Assembly: GCA_913048385.1 (NCBI GenBank)
Contig: CAJWVZ010000014.1
Span: 1-64,000, forward strand
From: an uncultured Gammaproteobacteria bacterium
GTDB lineage: Bacteria > Pseudomonadota > Gammaproteobacteria > Pseudomonadales > Pseudohongiellaceae
Length of the DNA: 64,000 bases
Direction of reading: 5' to 3'
Shown: positions 45,819-54,783 of the stretch, one piece after another
Position numbering within the stretch: position 1 is the stretch's first letter
Layout: every line of letters starts with the position of its first letter
Program-made: the position numbers and the translations under genes
The notes under the pieces: generated by a model
What the model was told of the DNA's origin: nothing
The model's database searches: none
The model's input: the letters and a program-made list of their open reading frames with translations, nothing else

Positions 45819-46832
45819 TTAATCTGAGTGCCTGAAGCTTAGATCGTGAGGCTGCGCGTAAACCGGCGGGCTGCTAAATAAAGGGCCTTTCAGCACTCTG
45901 TGAGTCGCACTAAGGATAAGTTCATTAATCTGCGACTTAGCTTCCTGTCGGCGCTGAAAATCTGGCCCGTCACCACCCAGCGCTCCTGGATCCGTATCAA
46001 TAGCCTTGTAATGATCAAGGCTTGCGTAACGAATTAGACTATAGTCCTCGTCATACTGAGAGCTTTCTATCGGAGTACCATTCGGCAGATAGACGATCTT
46101 CCACTGACCTACTGGGCGCCCACCAATTTTTTCCAAATAAGGCCAGACGCCATCTCTCTCTATTTCGTACAATTCCTGAAAGGCGTTCTTTTTAATTTTA
46201 CGATATCGCAAAATCAGAATCTCATTATTAGGCAACGCGATTCTGTGCGAGACAGGCGCTGGGAGATCATCCTGCAAAGAATCGACCGTCTCGCGAAACG
46301 TTTCCTTCGTTCCAGGCATATACAATGGTCGAGTTTGCGCCATATGACCCTGCAGAAAGACTGCTTCTTTTGAGCCCTGTAAAACCGTTCTGCGATTGCT
46401 CAAGCCTATATCGCTTTCAGCACTTAAACTGCCCTTACCCGCAAGAACAATCGAACCTCCTGTCGGATTTTCCGCACTGGCGCGACGCGTAGCTTGCCAG
46501 TGCTCATAGCTTGCGTATCGGGCAAATCGCAACGCTTCATCTTGACCGGGCGATTCATCTCTCATCTCAGGATAAATAACTTTGAAGTCACCTATCATCC
46601 TAGCGCCGAGGCGTTGAAACCAGGGCCAAACCTTTTGTCGACTCTCTCTCTCCCAAAACGTATATTCGCCTTCTTCAATGAAAGCATGTCGCATCATAAT
46701 TACCTCTTGCTGCCCGACACGCGCAACCTCATTACGAACAGGAACGATCTCCTGTGCAAAGTCAACCGGTGGGAACAAAACAATAAATGTGCAAACCACT
46801 GCGACGACAAATCCCTGCGTTTCATTTCTCAT
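45819..46832 (-). CDS. Exported protein with two NIPSNAP-like repeats
   Basis: The 337-residue precursor has a signal peptide (cleavage near VDFAQE). Two homologous halves follow: the first has VWPWFQRLGARMIGDFKVIYP...RFARYASYEHWQATR, the second has VWPYLEKIGGRPVGQWKIVYLP...SLIRYASLDHYKAID. Each has the ferredoxin-like NIPSNAP/dimeric alpha-beta-barrel pattern, so the protein could form a barrel from one chain. The role is unknown. It converges on the lactone-oxidase gene with ten bases between them. Confidence 0.7.
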   Translation of the reverse strand: MRNETQGFVVAVVCTFIVLFPPVDFAQEIVPVRNEVARVGQQEVIMMRHAFIEEGEYTFWERESRQKVWPWFQRLGARMIGDFKVIYPEMRDESPGQDEALRFARYASYEHWQATRRASAENPTGGSIVLAGKGSLSAESDIGLSNRRTVLQGSKEAVFLQGHMAQTRPLYMPGTKETFRETVDSLQDDLPAPVSHRIALPNNEILILRYRKIKKNAFQELYEIERDGVWPYLEKIGGRPVGQWKIVYLPNGTPIESSQYDEDYSLIRYASLDHYKAIDTDPGALGGDGPDFQRRQEAKSQINELILSATHRVLKGPLFSSPPVYAQPHDLSFRHSD

Positions 46833-46996
46833 ACAAAATTCCCTATCTGTTATCTATGCACTGTTGATCTAAAAAGTTAAAACGCCGCACGACCAAGTTG
46901 GATGAGACAAAATACTGTCATCTTTGTAGTTTAGGCGAAAACCAAAAGCGGTGACAATACGTTATCCGACCGTATAATCTTTTTTTGGAGAAACTT

Positions 46997-47107
46997 GTGT
47001 CACACAGTATTAAAACTTTTATTAACTTCGGGCTCGCTATGGTCATTAGCCTGACCTTCACCGTTGCAGCAATTGCGTTACCAGCCACAATTTTGTATGT
47101 TGCTTAG
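46997..47107 (+). CDS. Small single-span membrane protein
   Basis: A 36-codon frame starts with GTG 46997, seven bases after a TTTGGAG ribosome-binding site. It encodes a short polar start followed by one hydrophobic span (LAMVISLTFTVAAIALPATIL). No homologue is recognised. It is the only feature between the NIPSNAP gene and the HAD phosphatase. Good initiation signals and the clear membrane segment support it, but its size leaves doubt. Confidence 0.45.
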   Translation: MSHSIKTFINFGLAMVISLTFTVAAIALPATILYVA

Positions 47108-47335
47108 TCGGAAAGTTCATTCACCCGCCTACGCTCTGAGTCTCGCATATCGCCGCTGTTTTAGATAACATGCAGCGCAATTCCGATCAGTAACGACATT
47201 GTAGGCGCACTTGGAAAGCTACGCCTGAGAGAAGACAGTATCTCAGGATTTATTGAGGGTACTGTGGGCTCAGCGACCCAATAAAACAGTGTGCCATCGG
47301 AACCTAACTTTTGCCTCCAACACGGATAGCTGCGT

Positions 47336-48154
47336 ATGGATCTGATTTTTTTTGACCTTGATGGCACTTTGTTGAACGGTTCGTCGGAATTGTCGGTGGT
47401 CACCAAAGAAACTCTCATGCTCCTGAAAGCGAAAAAAATTGCGCATACCATCGCAACAGGGCGCTCCATGCTCTCCGCCCACAGCATCCTAAATGGATAT
47501 GACTTTGATCTCCCTCAAATATATAACAACGGTGTTACGATATGGGATCCGGCGAAAGAAGAATTAATACTTGAGAATCTCCTCGACGAAAATTCTATCA
47601 CCAGCATCTTGCATGCGGCTATGTCGAAAAATATCGCGCCTTTTGTTCACGGAATCAATGGCCGAAATTACTCTGTTTATCATCCGAAGCCAAAACATAA
47701 AATCGAACAACAATTAATTGACAAGCATTTCTCGCGGTCGAATGCCGAAATTCTGCCGTTAAAAAGCTTACCCGCAAACAGTAATGTCACAAATATAAGT
47801 ATGATTGGCGCGTCAAACACGATTAACGAGATACAAACAGACATCGAATCCCACAGTGAACTTATCGCTTATTCTGGACCCGCTGTAGAGGGCGATGTCT
47901 ACCGCTGGATGGATATTCATCATTGCAAAGCCAATAAAGGTGCAGCGGTCTCCAGATTAAAAAGACAATTAAACGCTTCAAACGTGATTTGCTTCGGAGA
48001 TAGTGACAATGACCTGAGCATGTTTGAGATTGCTGACGAATGTTATGCTCCCGCAAACGCAAAAGCTCAAATCAAAGAGTATGCCACGGCTGTTATTGGG
48101 AATAATTATGAGGACGGCATCGCCCTTTTCCTTAAGGAGCGCTTTTCTCTCTGA
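47336..48154 (+). CDS. HAD-superfamily phosphatase (Cof type)
   Basis: The 272-residue cytosolic hydrolase has the nucleophile motif FFDLDGTLLNG, the TGR of motif II and the motif IV FGDSDNDLSMFEIA. A large C2-type cap lies between (about residues 80-190). Such enzymes dephosphorylate sugar phosphates or flavin precursors; this substrate cannot be told. The sequence HHCKANKGAAVSRL is the usual Lys-containing motif III. Confidence 0.88.
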   Translation: MDLIFFDLDGTLLNGSSELSVVTKETLMLLKAKKIAHTIATGRSMLSAHSILNGYDFDLPQIYNNGVTIWDPAKEELILENLLDENSITSILHAAMSKNIAPFVHGINGRNYSVYHPKPKHKIEQQLIDKHFSRSNAEILPLKSLPANSNVTNISMIGASNTINEIQTDIESHSELIAYSGPAVEGDVYRWMDIHHCKANKGAAVSRLKRQLNASNVICFGDSDNDLSMFEIADECYAPANAKAQIKEYATAVIGNNYEDGIALFLKERFSL

Positions 48155-48252
48155 TTCTAGGCTAAACACACATTATAAAGGACACCACAAACGCTTTGCG
48201 CAACGGCACGACCAGCTAAAACCTTTCGATAACCGACAATACCTGAGAAATT

Positions 48253-49254
48253 ATGGACCCAGTCAGTCAAGCCGCCATCGGTGCAAGTTTTTCACAATCG
48301 ATAACAAAAAACACCAATATAAAAATTGCTACCTTCCTTGGGTGTGTCGCCGGCATGGCACCAGATCTCGATGTTCTTATATCGTCAAAAACTGACCCAT
48401 TACTTTTCTTAGAGTTCCATAGGCAATTCACGCATTCTCTATTCTTTATACCGATCGGCTCTCTAATCGTTGCTGCCTTTTTTTATCCCATTTTTAAAAG
48501 ATACTGTTCATTCAAAAATGGATACCTATATTGTTTTTTAGGGTATGCGTCTCATGGACTTTTAGATGCTTGCACGACATATGGTACCCAGCTCTTCTGG
48601 CCTCTCAGTTCCTCTAGACACGCATGGAACAACATCTCTATCATCGACCCTTTTTTCACGTTTCCGATTTTAATCTTTATTGCTTTGAGTGTTTACAAAA
48701 ACAGCCGCTTATTGTCAAAGATGGGCCTCATCTGGGCTATCGGATATTTATTACTGGGGCTGGTGCAAAGAGATCGCGCAGTATCTGTTGGGCAAGAATT
48801 AGCAGCCTCTCGAGGACACACCGTAGAGCGACTTGAGGCGAAACCCGGTTTTGCCAATCTATTAGTTTGGAAGACTATCTATGAGAGCGAGGGACAGTTT
48901 TATGTTGACGCCGCGAGGGTCGGATTTAAAAGAAAAGTGATTCCTGGGGGGAGTATTAAAAAATTAGATACCTCAACACAATTATCGTGGCTCGACCTTC
49001 AAAGCCAACAAGCGCTCGATGTCGAAAGATTTAAGTGGTTTTCCAACGACTATCTAGCTGTCGACCAATTGAACCCTTACAGGGTTATTGACATTCGTTA
49101 TTCTGCTGTACCCAATGAGATCAGCCCACTATGGGCGATCGACTTAGATCCTGATAAGGAATTTACCGAGCATGTAAAATGGGTAGCATTGAGGCAAATT
49201 GGCCCCGATCAAATCAACAATTGGTGGTCTATGATCAGGGGAACAAAAAAGTAA
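48253..49254 (+). CDS. YdjM-family membrane protein, predicted metal-dependent hydrolase
   Basis: The 333-residue inner-membrane protein begins with the YdjM/DUF457 signature: MDPVSQAAIGASF, then GCVAGMAPDLD, HRQFTHSLFFIP and GYASHGLLDACTTYGTQLFWPLSS. Conserved Asp and His residues line the membrane segments. About five helices are followed by a soluble C-terminal domain of about 140 residues. The activity of the family is unproven. It follows the HAD gene by about 100 bases. Confidence 0.82.
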   Translation: MDPVSQAAIGASFSQSITKNTNIKIATFLGCVAGMAPDLDVLISSKTDPLLFLEFHRQFTHSLFFIPIGSLIVAAFFYPIFKRYCSFKNGYLYCFLGYASHGLLDACTTYGTQLFWPLSSSRHAWNNISIIDPFFTFPILIFIALSVYKNSRLLSKMGLIWAIGYLLLGLVQRDRAVSVGQELAASRGHTVERLEAKPGFANLLVWKTIYESEGQFYVDAARVGFKRKVIPGGSIKKLDTSTQLSWLDLQSQQALDVERFKWFSNDYLAVDQLNPYRVIDIRYSAVPNEISPLWAIDLDPDKEFTEHVKWVALRQIGPDQINNWWSMIRGTKK

Positions 49255-49296
49255 ACGTCGAATCGCCCCAGAATGAGGTAAGCATCAGAACTCGAT

Positions 49297-50865
49297 CTAT
49301 GAGCACAGTTTCTCTATTGGCCAGATTTTTAAACGATTGAGTGCCATTTTCTCTTTGCTCAATAAAAATCGCACGAGGATGCAATAGATATCAAAGTCAA
49401 ATCTAACTTCTTGCTCCAAACAATCCTCATTACCAACCTGAGTTATTATATGATCGTTTAAAATAGCGCCTCGATTAGATTTTTCCGGCCGCAAAACCGT
49501 GTAACCCAGATCATGAATATCTTCTAGTGAACGCACCTGACCTAGGTAACGCCAATGGTCAACCATGTGCCAAACGCTCTCGCCAGGGCCTTCACAGGAA
49601 GCCTCTTCAATAACGACAGCATGAGAAAACAGCCATTGCTTGCGTTGATAGTTTTTAATGGCTCCCGTTACGCGCTCGTTATATGTCTCGGCGGGCTCGA
49701 TGCCACAACAACCACCAAAACACTTTTTCAATTGACTGCGAAAACATAGCTTATTGTCGAAGGCCTCTATGCCTAACATTTGATGACATAGAAAATATTG
49801 ATCAGCCAATTTCAACATCTGTTTCGCCGCTTGCCGACGCGATCGAAACAGGCCAAAGTGGCTTTCGTCGTGAGTAGCTTCCATTTCAACGGTCTCAATT
49901 TGTAACCGAAGATATCCCCTATCGTCTAAGCCAGACCGATACTGAAACAATTTCTTTACCTTCCTCAGGCGTCGATTGTATAGGGGATTAAGTAACTTAA
50001 TCTGATTACTCTCTCGAATTTGTGCTCCAAAGTCACTGGGCGTCAGTTCAAATTCTATGCGCGTTATCTTAGAGCTCATCTGCAAATCTTTTGAGTTTTT
50101 GTGATCCGATGAAAAATGACTCATTACTCTATTCCGAAGGTGCACACTTTTTCCGATATAGAGCAACACTGAGTTCTGATCATAAAAATAATAGACACCG
50201 GCACGGGCAGGAAGCTTCTCAATTTCTTTTATATCCAGTAGCGCAGGCAAGGCAGGTAGTTTGAGAGCTGTCTTACAGGTCGCTAAAATTTCATCATTAG
50301 AGAATATCTGAGAAGAACGGAGAAAGAAATCGTAAATAGTCTTAGCATCGTCAAGTGCCCTGTGCCGATTTTGAATAGAAAAACCGAACCTTTTGATAAT
50401 TTCACTTAACCCATGACGCTTAAATTGAGGATACAAGTTCCTGCTAAATTTAACTGAACACAAAGGCTTAGCTCGAAAATTAATACCGGCTCGCTCAAAC
50501 TCATTTTTTAGAAAACTATAATCAAAGCGAGCATTATGAGCTACTAAAGTCCGTCCCTCGATCTTACTTAACAGGCACTCCGAGACAGCACTAAATTTTG
50601 GAGCATCGCGCAGCATACCCGGCGTTATTCCTGTCAATCTCTGTATCGACTCTGGGAGGATAGTATTTGGGTTAATAAACGACTGCCACTCCTCAATGAC
50701 TTCGCCATGCTCGATCACAATGAGACCAACTTCGATTATTCTATGGTAGTTAGCATTACCACCTGTCGTTTCGCAGTCAAGCAACACCATGAACTCGGGG
50801 AAACCGGAGGACAAATGAGCAGCGGATGGAAGATCTTGATCAATCCAATTGAACTGGCTACTCAT
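49297..50865 (-). CDS. DnaQ-like 3'-5' exonuclease fused to GIY-YIG nuclease (UvrC/Cho-like)
   Basis: The 522-residue protein has an N-terminal DEDDh exonuclease (VLLDCETTG with Asp30 and Glu32, HNARFDYSFL, and RHRALDDAKTI at about 165-180). A GIY-YIG domain follows (GVYYFYDQNSVLLYIGKS, RNRVMSHF, ESNQIKLLNPLYN, about 220-305). The C-terminal region of about 200 residues has Cys pairs in FGGCCGIE. This architecture occurs in other bacteria beside or in place of Cho, and a role in excision repair or recombination is inferred. ATG 50865 is chosen; a TTG six codons upstream is possible. The gene converges on the YdjM-like gene. Confidence 0.88.
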   Translation of the reverse strand: MSSQFNWIDQDLPSAAHLSSGFPEFMVLLDCETTGGNANYHRIIEVGLIVIEHGEVIEEWQSFINPNTILPESIQRLTGITPGMLRDAPKFSAVSECLLSKIEGRTLVAHNARFDYSFLKNEFERAGINFRAKPLCSVKFSRNLYPQFKRHGLSEIIKRFGFSIQNRHRALDDAKTIYDFFLRSSQIFSNDEILATCKTALKLPALPALLDIKEIEKLPARAGVYYFYDQNSVLLYIGKSVHLRNRVMSHFSSDHKNSKDLQMSSKITRIEFELTPSDFGAQIRESNQIKLLNPLYNRRLRKVKKLFQYRSGLDDRGYLRLQIETVEMEATHDESHFGLFRSRRQAAKQMLKLADQYFLCHQMLGIEAFDNKLCFRSQLKKCFGGCCGIEPAETYNERVTGAIKNYQRKQWLFSHAVVIEEASCEGPGESVWHMVDHWRYLGQVRSLEDIHDLGYTVLRPEKSNRGAILNDHIITQVGNEDCLEQEVRFDFDIYCILVRFLLSKEKMALNRLKIWPIEKLCS

Positions 50866-50917
50866 ACTCAATTTTTTATCCAACTGTCTGCATGTAGGAC
50901 GAAGTCTCTAACCCAAT

Positions 50918-51652
50918 TCATAACGGAAAATAAGTTTTCTTTATGAATCGATTCAAACTTTTAAGAAGACCCTTGCTTTGATCGCGAATAACAAAAACTG
51001 ACTCTTCCCTTGATCCTGGGTTAAGATCGTGATGGTCAATCAGCACAACGTCATCACCATACGATGGGATTACTCTCCCCGAAAGATCGTAATACTCAGC
51101 CTCCGCGACAGCATCAAGACGGCCAAGCTCAAAGTCTGAATACAATTCACCAAAACTCGTCGTCGTTACGATATTTACACCACTCGGAGCACGCCGATTT
51201 ACGTCAATTTCCGCAGCCATTCCTGAAACAACGCCAACCTTCTTCCCAACAAAGTCCGCAATAGTCTCGAAGTTGGCCGCGTCCATCGGCCTAATTCTCA
51301 AGGCTCGTCGTTCATAAAGAAATGGATCAGAAAAGGTAGACCCTGGAACCACTCGGTCGGAGAAACTAGCAACATTCGTCGCAACTAAATCAACAGAATC
51401 ATTACTGGCAAGGGTCCAAGAACCGTCAAATGCCACAACATTCCATTCGACCCGCAACTTTTCTTCCTCTGCAAATTTTTCAATATATTGTCGAATCCAA
51501 AGTTGTGGATCATATTGACTGATCGGAGAATCTGAAGTCACCGCAACGGAGAGCACACTTGGAACTATAGTCTGTATTGTCTTCTCCCCAGCACATCCCA
51601 ATACCGTACATAAGAACAACACAAAGTAACTACACCGAATTATAATCTTCAT
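50918..51652 (-). CDS. Periplasmic solute-binding lipoprotein (family 3 type)
   Basis: The 244-residue precursor has a lipobox VLGC near residue 20. The mature domain resembles family 3 amino-acid binding proteins: LSVAVTSDSPISQYDP, YIEKFAEEEKLRVEWNVVAFDG, GKKVGVVSGMAAEID and LGRLDAVAEAEYYDL. The usual ABC permease and ATPase genes are absent, so it may act as a sensor or scavenging protein. ATG 51652 has a GGAG site. It lies 52 bases upstream of the fusion nuclease gene, probably by chance. Confidence 0.72.
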   Translation of the reverse strand: MKIIIRCSYFVLFLCTVLGCAGEKTIQTIVPSVLSVAVTSDSPISQYDPQLWIRQYIEKFAEEEKLRVEWNVVAFDGSWTLASNDSVDLVATNVASFSDRVVPGSTFSDPFLYERRALRIRPMDAANFETIADFVGKKVGVVSGMAAEIDVNRRAPSGVNIVTTTSFGELYSDFELGRLDAVAEAEYYDLSGRVIPSYGDDVVLIDHHDLNPGSREESVFVIRDQSKGLLKSLNRFIKKTYFPL

Positions 51653-51828
51653 TCTATACTCCATGATATTAGGACACTGGAAGCAATCCTATTCCGTAAT
51701 AAAAGAACGGACTTCCAGCCAATTAATTTATTTCCTGGCCCTATTCCGAATCAAAATTATTGTCATCCACAAAGTTATTTAAAACGTTACCTGCCGTGAA
51801 ACTTATGCAATCATCAAACGGTACGGCC

Positions 51829-52224
51829 ATGAAAATCAAATTATTTGCACTTTTTTGCTCTCTCTTAGCTGCCGAGACTCAGGCGGCAATCTATTTTTGT
51901 AAAGCTGAAAAATCTAGTTCATTGGGATACGACACTGTGATCAATGAAGTGAGATCCCAAACGAACTTCATGGTCGATACAACTCGCGGATATTCGACAG
52001 TCGGTAACCAAATGGTCGAACAAACCATCAGCTATGTGGGTAGCTGTCGCACTGCAGGATCAGTTATTTTTTGCCGTGATGGAACCTTTGAAAGAGGCGA
52101 CTTGAATCAAAGTACACTGCACCTCTCGACTAAAGATAATAGGTTCCTATACGTTAATCACAATACCATCATCCCCTTAGTTACCACAGTGACTGGACAG
52201 TGCAACCCAATCGCTAAGAGTTAA
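51829..52224 (+). CDS. Small secreted four-cysteine protein, paralogue B
   Basis: The 131-residue precursor has a signal peptide ending at TQAAI. It shares with the protein at 34522-34905 the pattern AxIYFC...NFMVDT.RGY...YVGSC...VIFCR...LHLSTKD..F...TGQC, with four cysteines in the same order. Function is unknown. ATG 51829 is chosen because the signal peptide starts there; the frame is open 23 codons further upstream. Confidence 0.6.
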   Translation: MKIKLFALFCSLLAAETQAAIYFCKAEKSSSLGYDTVINEVRSQTNFMVDTTRGYSTVGNQMVEQTISYVGSCRTAGSVIFCRDGTFERGDLNQSTLHLSTKDNRFLYVNHNTIIPLVTTVTGQCNPIAKS

Positions 52225-52315
52225 TTCAAAAAAAAAATCAGAGTAGTTCAGCCCCTAGGGCACCTTGCCTCCTAACAGTATCACCGGCCAAAAGAGAACT
52301 ATCTCAGGCTTTTAT

Positions 52316-53035
52316 TCACTTTAACTCAATCGTAACAGCCTTCGGTGTCCCTGATATCGCTTTTTCTGCACGAACAGTGCCGGCTGAAATAAATCGAGCT
52401 TCTCCAGTTGCAAAGGCCTCAGTCAATGACGCACCGTTCGAAAAGGTATATTGTAAAATCCCGGGTGCGGTCATAACTTGCAACGAGTCCCTCTCATAAG
52501 TCATAAGGCTATCAACTCCTTCAGGCTCCCAACCGTGCACCCATTCCAAAACCCGTTCATTATCTATTGCTAATTTAGAACCCACCCTAGGAAAAGCCGC
52601 TACACTCCCTGAGACCGGCTCCACAAAAGTACCTGAGACATCTTTTAGGTCAAACATGATCGCCCATCGCTGAGGTACATCACCTGGAAAACCAACCATC
52701 TCTTCCTTGTGAATCACATCTGCAGGTTGAAAAAAAGGCCGAGGAATCTCAAACGGCGGATTCTGTGGATTTACAGTTCCATCTAGTCTTGTGATTCTAA
52801 TCGGTCCATAACGGAGATACACAGCGGCAAGATCATATCGGTGGCGATGATAAGGCTGTTCAACCCCTCTCAACCAAGTTACATCCCACGCAAAAACGCG
52901 TTCATTTTCAAATAATGTCCGCACGCCCTCTCTCGGATACGCATGAGATAAATCTTCTTGTGCAAAAAGAGACCCACTCAATATTCCCAGGAAATTTAAT
53001 ATCAAAAGAGTCAATTTAATCTTTTTTAGCAACAT
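52316..53035 (-). CDS. Exported bicupin-like protein
   Basis: The 239-residue precursor has a signal peptide (cleavage near SLFAQ). Two cupin-like halves follow: the first has VFAWDVTWLRGVEQPYHRHRYDLAAVYLRYG with two His, the second has VLEWVHGWEPEGVDSLMTYERDSLQVMTAPG with fewer metal ligands. No named family or substrate is known to me. It lies 16 bases downstream of the S66 peptidase gene on the same strand, suggesting an operon. Confidence 0.6.
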   Translation of the reverse strand: MLLKKIKLTLLILNFLGILSGSLFAQEDLSHAYPREGVRTLFENERVFAWDVTWLRGVEQPYHRHRYDLAAVYLRYGPIRITRLDGTVNPQNPPFEIPRPFFQPADVIHKEEMVGFPGDVPQRWAIMFDLKDVSGTFVEPVSGSVAAFPRVGSKLAIDNERVLEWVHGWEPEGVDSLMTYERDSLQVMTAPGILQYTFSNGASLTEAFATGEARFISAGTVRAEKAISGTPKAVTIELK

Positions 53036-53051
53036 AATGGGCTTCCTCTCG

Positions 53052-54089
53052 TTATGTAACAGGACTCTCGAGTAACGTTAATGTGCCGACATCTGCATCG
53101 AGCTCGGCTCTAATTCCTATGGGTACTATTGTCTGATCTGATGTGTGGCCTATCATTAACCCTCTCAGAACAGGCACACCTAATCCTTGGCATCTCAGAC
53201 GGATGACCTCCTCAACACTGAAGGTATTTCGGGTGTAATCCGTGTCCGTGAACTTACCAAAAACTATACCATTTACTTGTTCGAGCTTTCCGGCAAGCCA
53301 GAGGTGAGTAAGCATCCTATCTATGCTATAGGCGGGCTCAGACACATCCTCCAGAAACAATATCGAACCTTCGAAATCTGGCTCAAACTCGGTTCCAAGC
53401 AACGTAACGAGCAGAGATAAATTACCGCCTATTAACCGACCCTCGGCAACTCCTGGGTTAATTGTTGTTAATCTGTTATCTCTATCGATCTGCCCAGGTT
53501 TGATTTCAAATTCAGGTGGCGAACCTATTTCAACCGAATCTGATGGAGCCCCAATTACTTTTTGATATTCCCGATACGTATAGTCTGTAAAATTTTCAAA
53601 TGCCATTGGCCCATGAAATGTAACTAAGCCAGTCTTAACATGTATCGCATTCAACAGAGCGGTAATGTCACTATAGCCCATAAAAATTTTTGGATTCTGC
53701 GAAACAGCATCGTAGTCCAAGAGAGGAAGTATTCTTGGGGTCCCATATCCACCACGTGTACAAAATATAGCATCGACCTCAGGGTCAGTAAAAAATGAAT
53801 TAAGATCGGCAGCTCGCTGGTCGTCACTCCCCGCTAGATATTGAGCCCGAGCGAACAAATTTGGTGCAGCTTTTACCTTCAAACCCAGCGAGCGAACAAA
53901 TTCCATCGACGCTAGTATGGACTCATCTTCAGCAGCATTACTCGCCGGCGACACAAGCCCTACTGTCATACCTGATGCGAGATGTTTTGGCTTCAGAATT
54001 AGACTTGTTTGCGCTTGCAAAGATGGCGCATACCCAGATATGCCGAGGTAGGCAGTGTAGGCAAAAAAATTTCTCCGAGAAAACCTCAT
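53052..54089 (-). CDS. S66 peptidase (LD-carboxypeptidase/MccF-like), Tat-like leader
   Basis: The 345-residue protein has the S66 triad: Ser140 in MGYSDIT, Glu in FLEDVSE and His in IGHTSDQ. The GGYG block TRGGYGTPRILP is also typical. Known members cleave the D-Ala from murein tetrapeptides or detoxify microcin C, and most are cytosolic. Here an N-terminal SRRNFF resembles a twin-arginine leader with a following hydrophobic part, so an exported form is inferred. It is followed by the bicupin gene. Confidence 0.83.
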   Translation of the reverse strand: MRFSRRNFFAYTAYLGISGYAPSLQAQTSLILKPKHLASGMTVGLVSPASNAAEDESILASMEFVRSLGLKVKAAPNLFARAQYLAGSDDQRAADLNSFFTDPEVDAIFCTRGGYGTPRILPLLDYDAVSQNPKIFMGYSDITALLNAIHVKTGLVTFHGPMAFENFTDYTYREYQKVIGAPSDSVEIGSPPEFEIKPGQIDRDNRLTTINPGVAEGRLIGGNLSLLVTLLGTEFEPDFEGSILFLEDVSEPAYSIDRMLTHLWLAGKLEQVNGIVFGKFTDTDYTRNTFSVEEVIRLRCQGLGVPVLRGLMIGHTSDQTIVPIGIRAELDADVGTLTLLESPVT

Positions 54090-54389
54090 AATAAAACCTC
54101 TAAAACGCCCCTACCAGAATAAAGTTAACATAACTTTTCACAAAACTAGATACAAAGAGAAAAGTTTTTATTATGAATGTAGCTACTGCAGGCTTATTTG
54201 CGATACGATAAAAATATTGCTCAGATAAATGAATATCGCAAGTGAAATAGTTCTTAAATCGCAACAGTCAGTTTCATTGCAAACGCGTTGGCATTGTCCT
54301 TCCAGTTGGAGAAACCGCCTCTAAGAACAAATTGCAAATATAGGATCCTAGCGAATCCAAAATAAAAATAAGAAAGGAGTAATTAGAAA
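54090..54389. other. Divergent intergenic gap
   Basis: No gene is found in these 300 bases between the S66 peptidase and the small membrane protein. It must hold both promoters; the AT-rich part at 54120-54240 has several weak boxes and I cannot choose. Confidence 0.35.
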
Positions 54390-54599
54390 ATGGTGATCGA
54401 ATACATATCTTCACTAATTGGCTGGGTCCTCTGGGGCTGGGTCTGTTTTATGGGATTTGGGGTGATTATCAAAATGATCGGTTCCGGATTTAAAGCAACT
54501 GATTCGACGAGCATGTTCGCGGTTTGCGGAATCTTTGGATTACTCCTGATTCAAACTTTGGGCATACAGGTACCCTTTAGAGTGCTCTTTGGCCTATGA
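54390..54599 (+). CDS. Small membrane protein with two spans
   Basis: The 69-residue protein has two hydrophobic segments (about residues 8-29 and 42-60) joined by a short polar loop (GSGFKATDST). A strong AAAGGAG site lies ten bases upstream of ATG. No family is recognised. It is a single-gene unit before malic enzyme. Confidence 0.6.
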   Translation: MVIEYISSLIGWVLWGWVCFMGFGVIIKMIGSGFKATDSTSMFAVCGIFGLLLIQTLGIQVPFRVLFGL

Positions 54600-54783
54600 T
54601 GCCAGAGTATCTGCAATAAAGTTCCCTAATCCCTTATTAAAGTCCGACCCTAAGTACTCAATCATGCAACTGCATTAATTTAATACCTAAGTACGAGTAT
54701 CCTCGGACAAATTTTATCCAAATCGACAGCTCAACTTAAATATAAAAACAAGCTAGTTAAATTCTAAGAGAATACTAAAAGTA

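Noticed and set aside
47161-47487. Minus-strand frame overlapping the HAD phosphatase start
   Set aside because: Most of it is antisense to the convincing HAD coding sequence, and the non-overlapping part has no family-like pattern.
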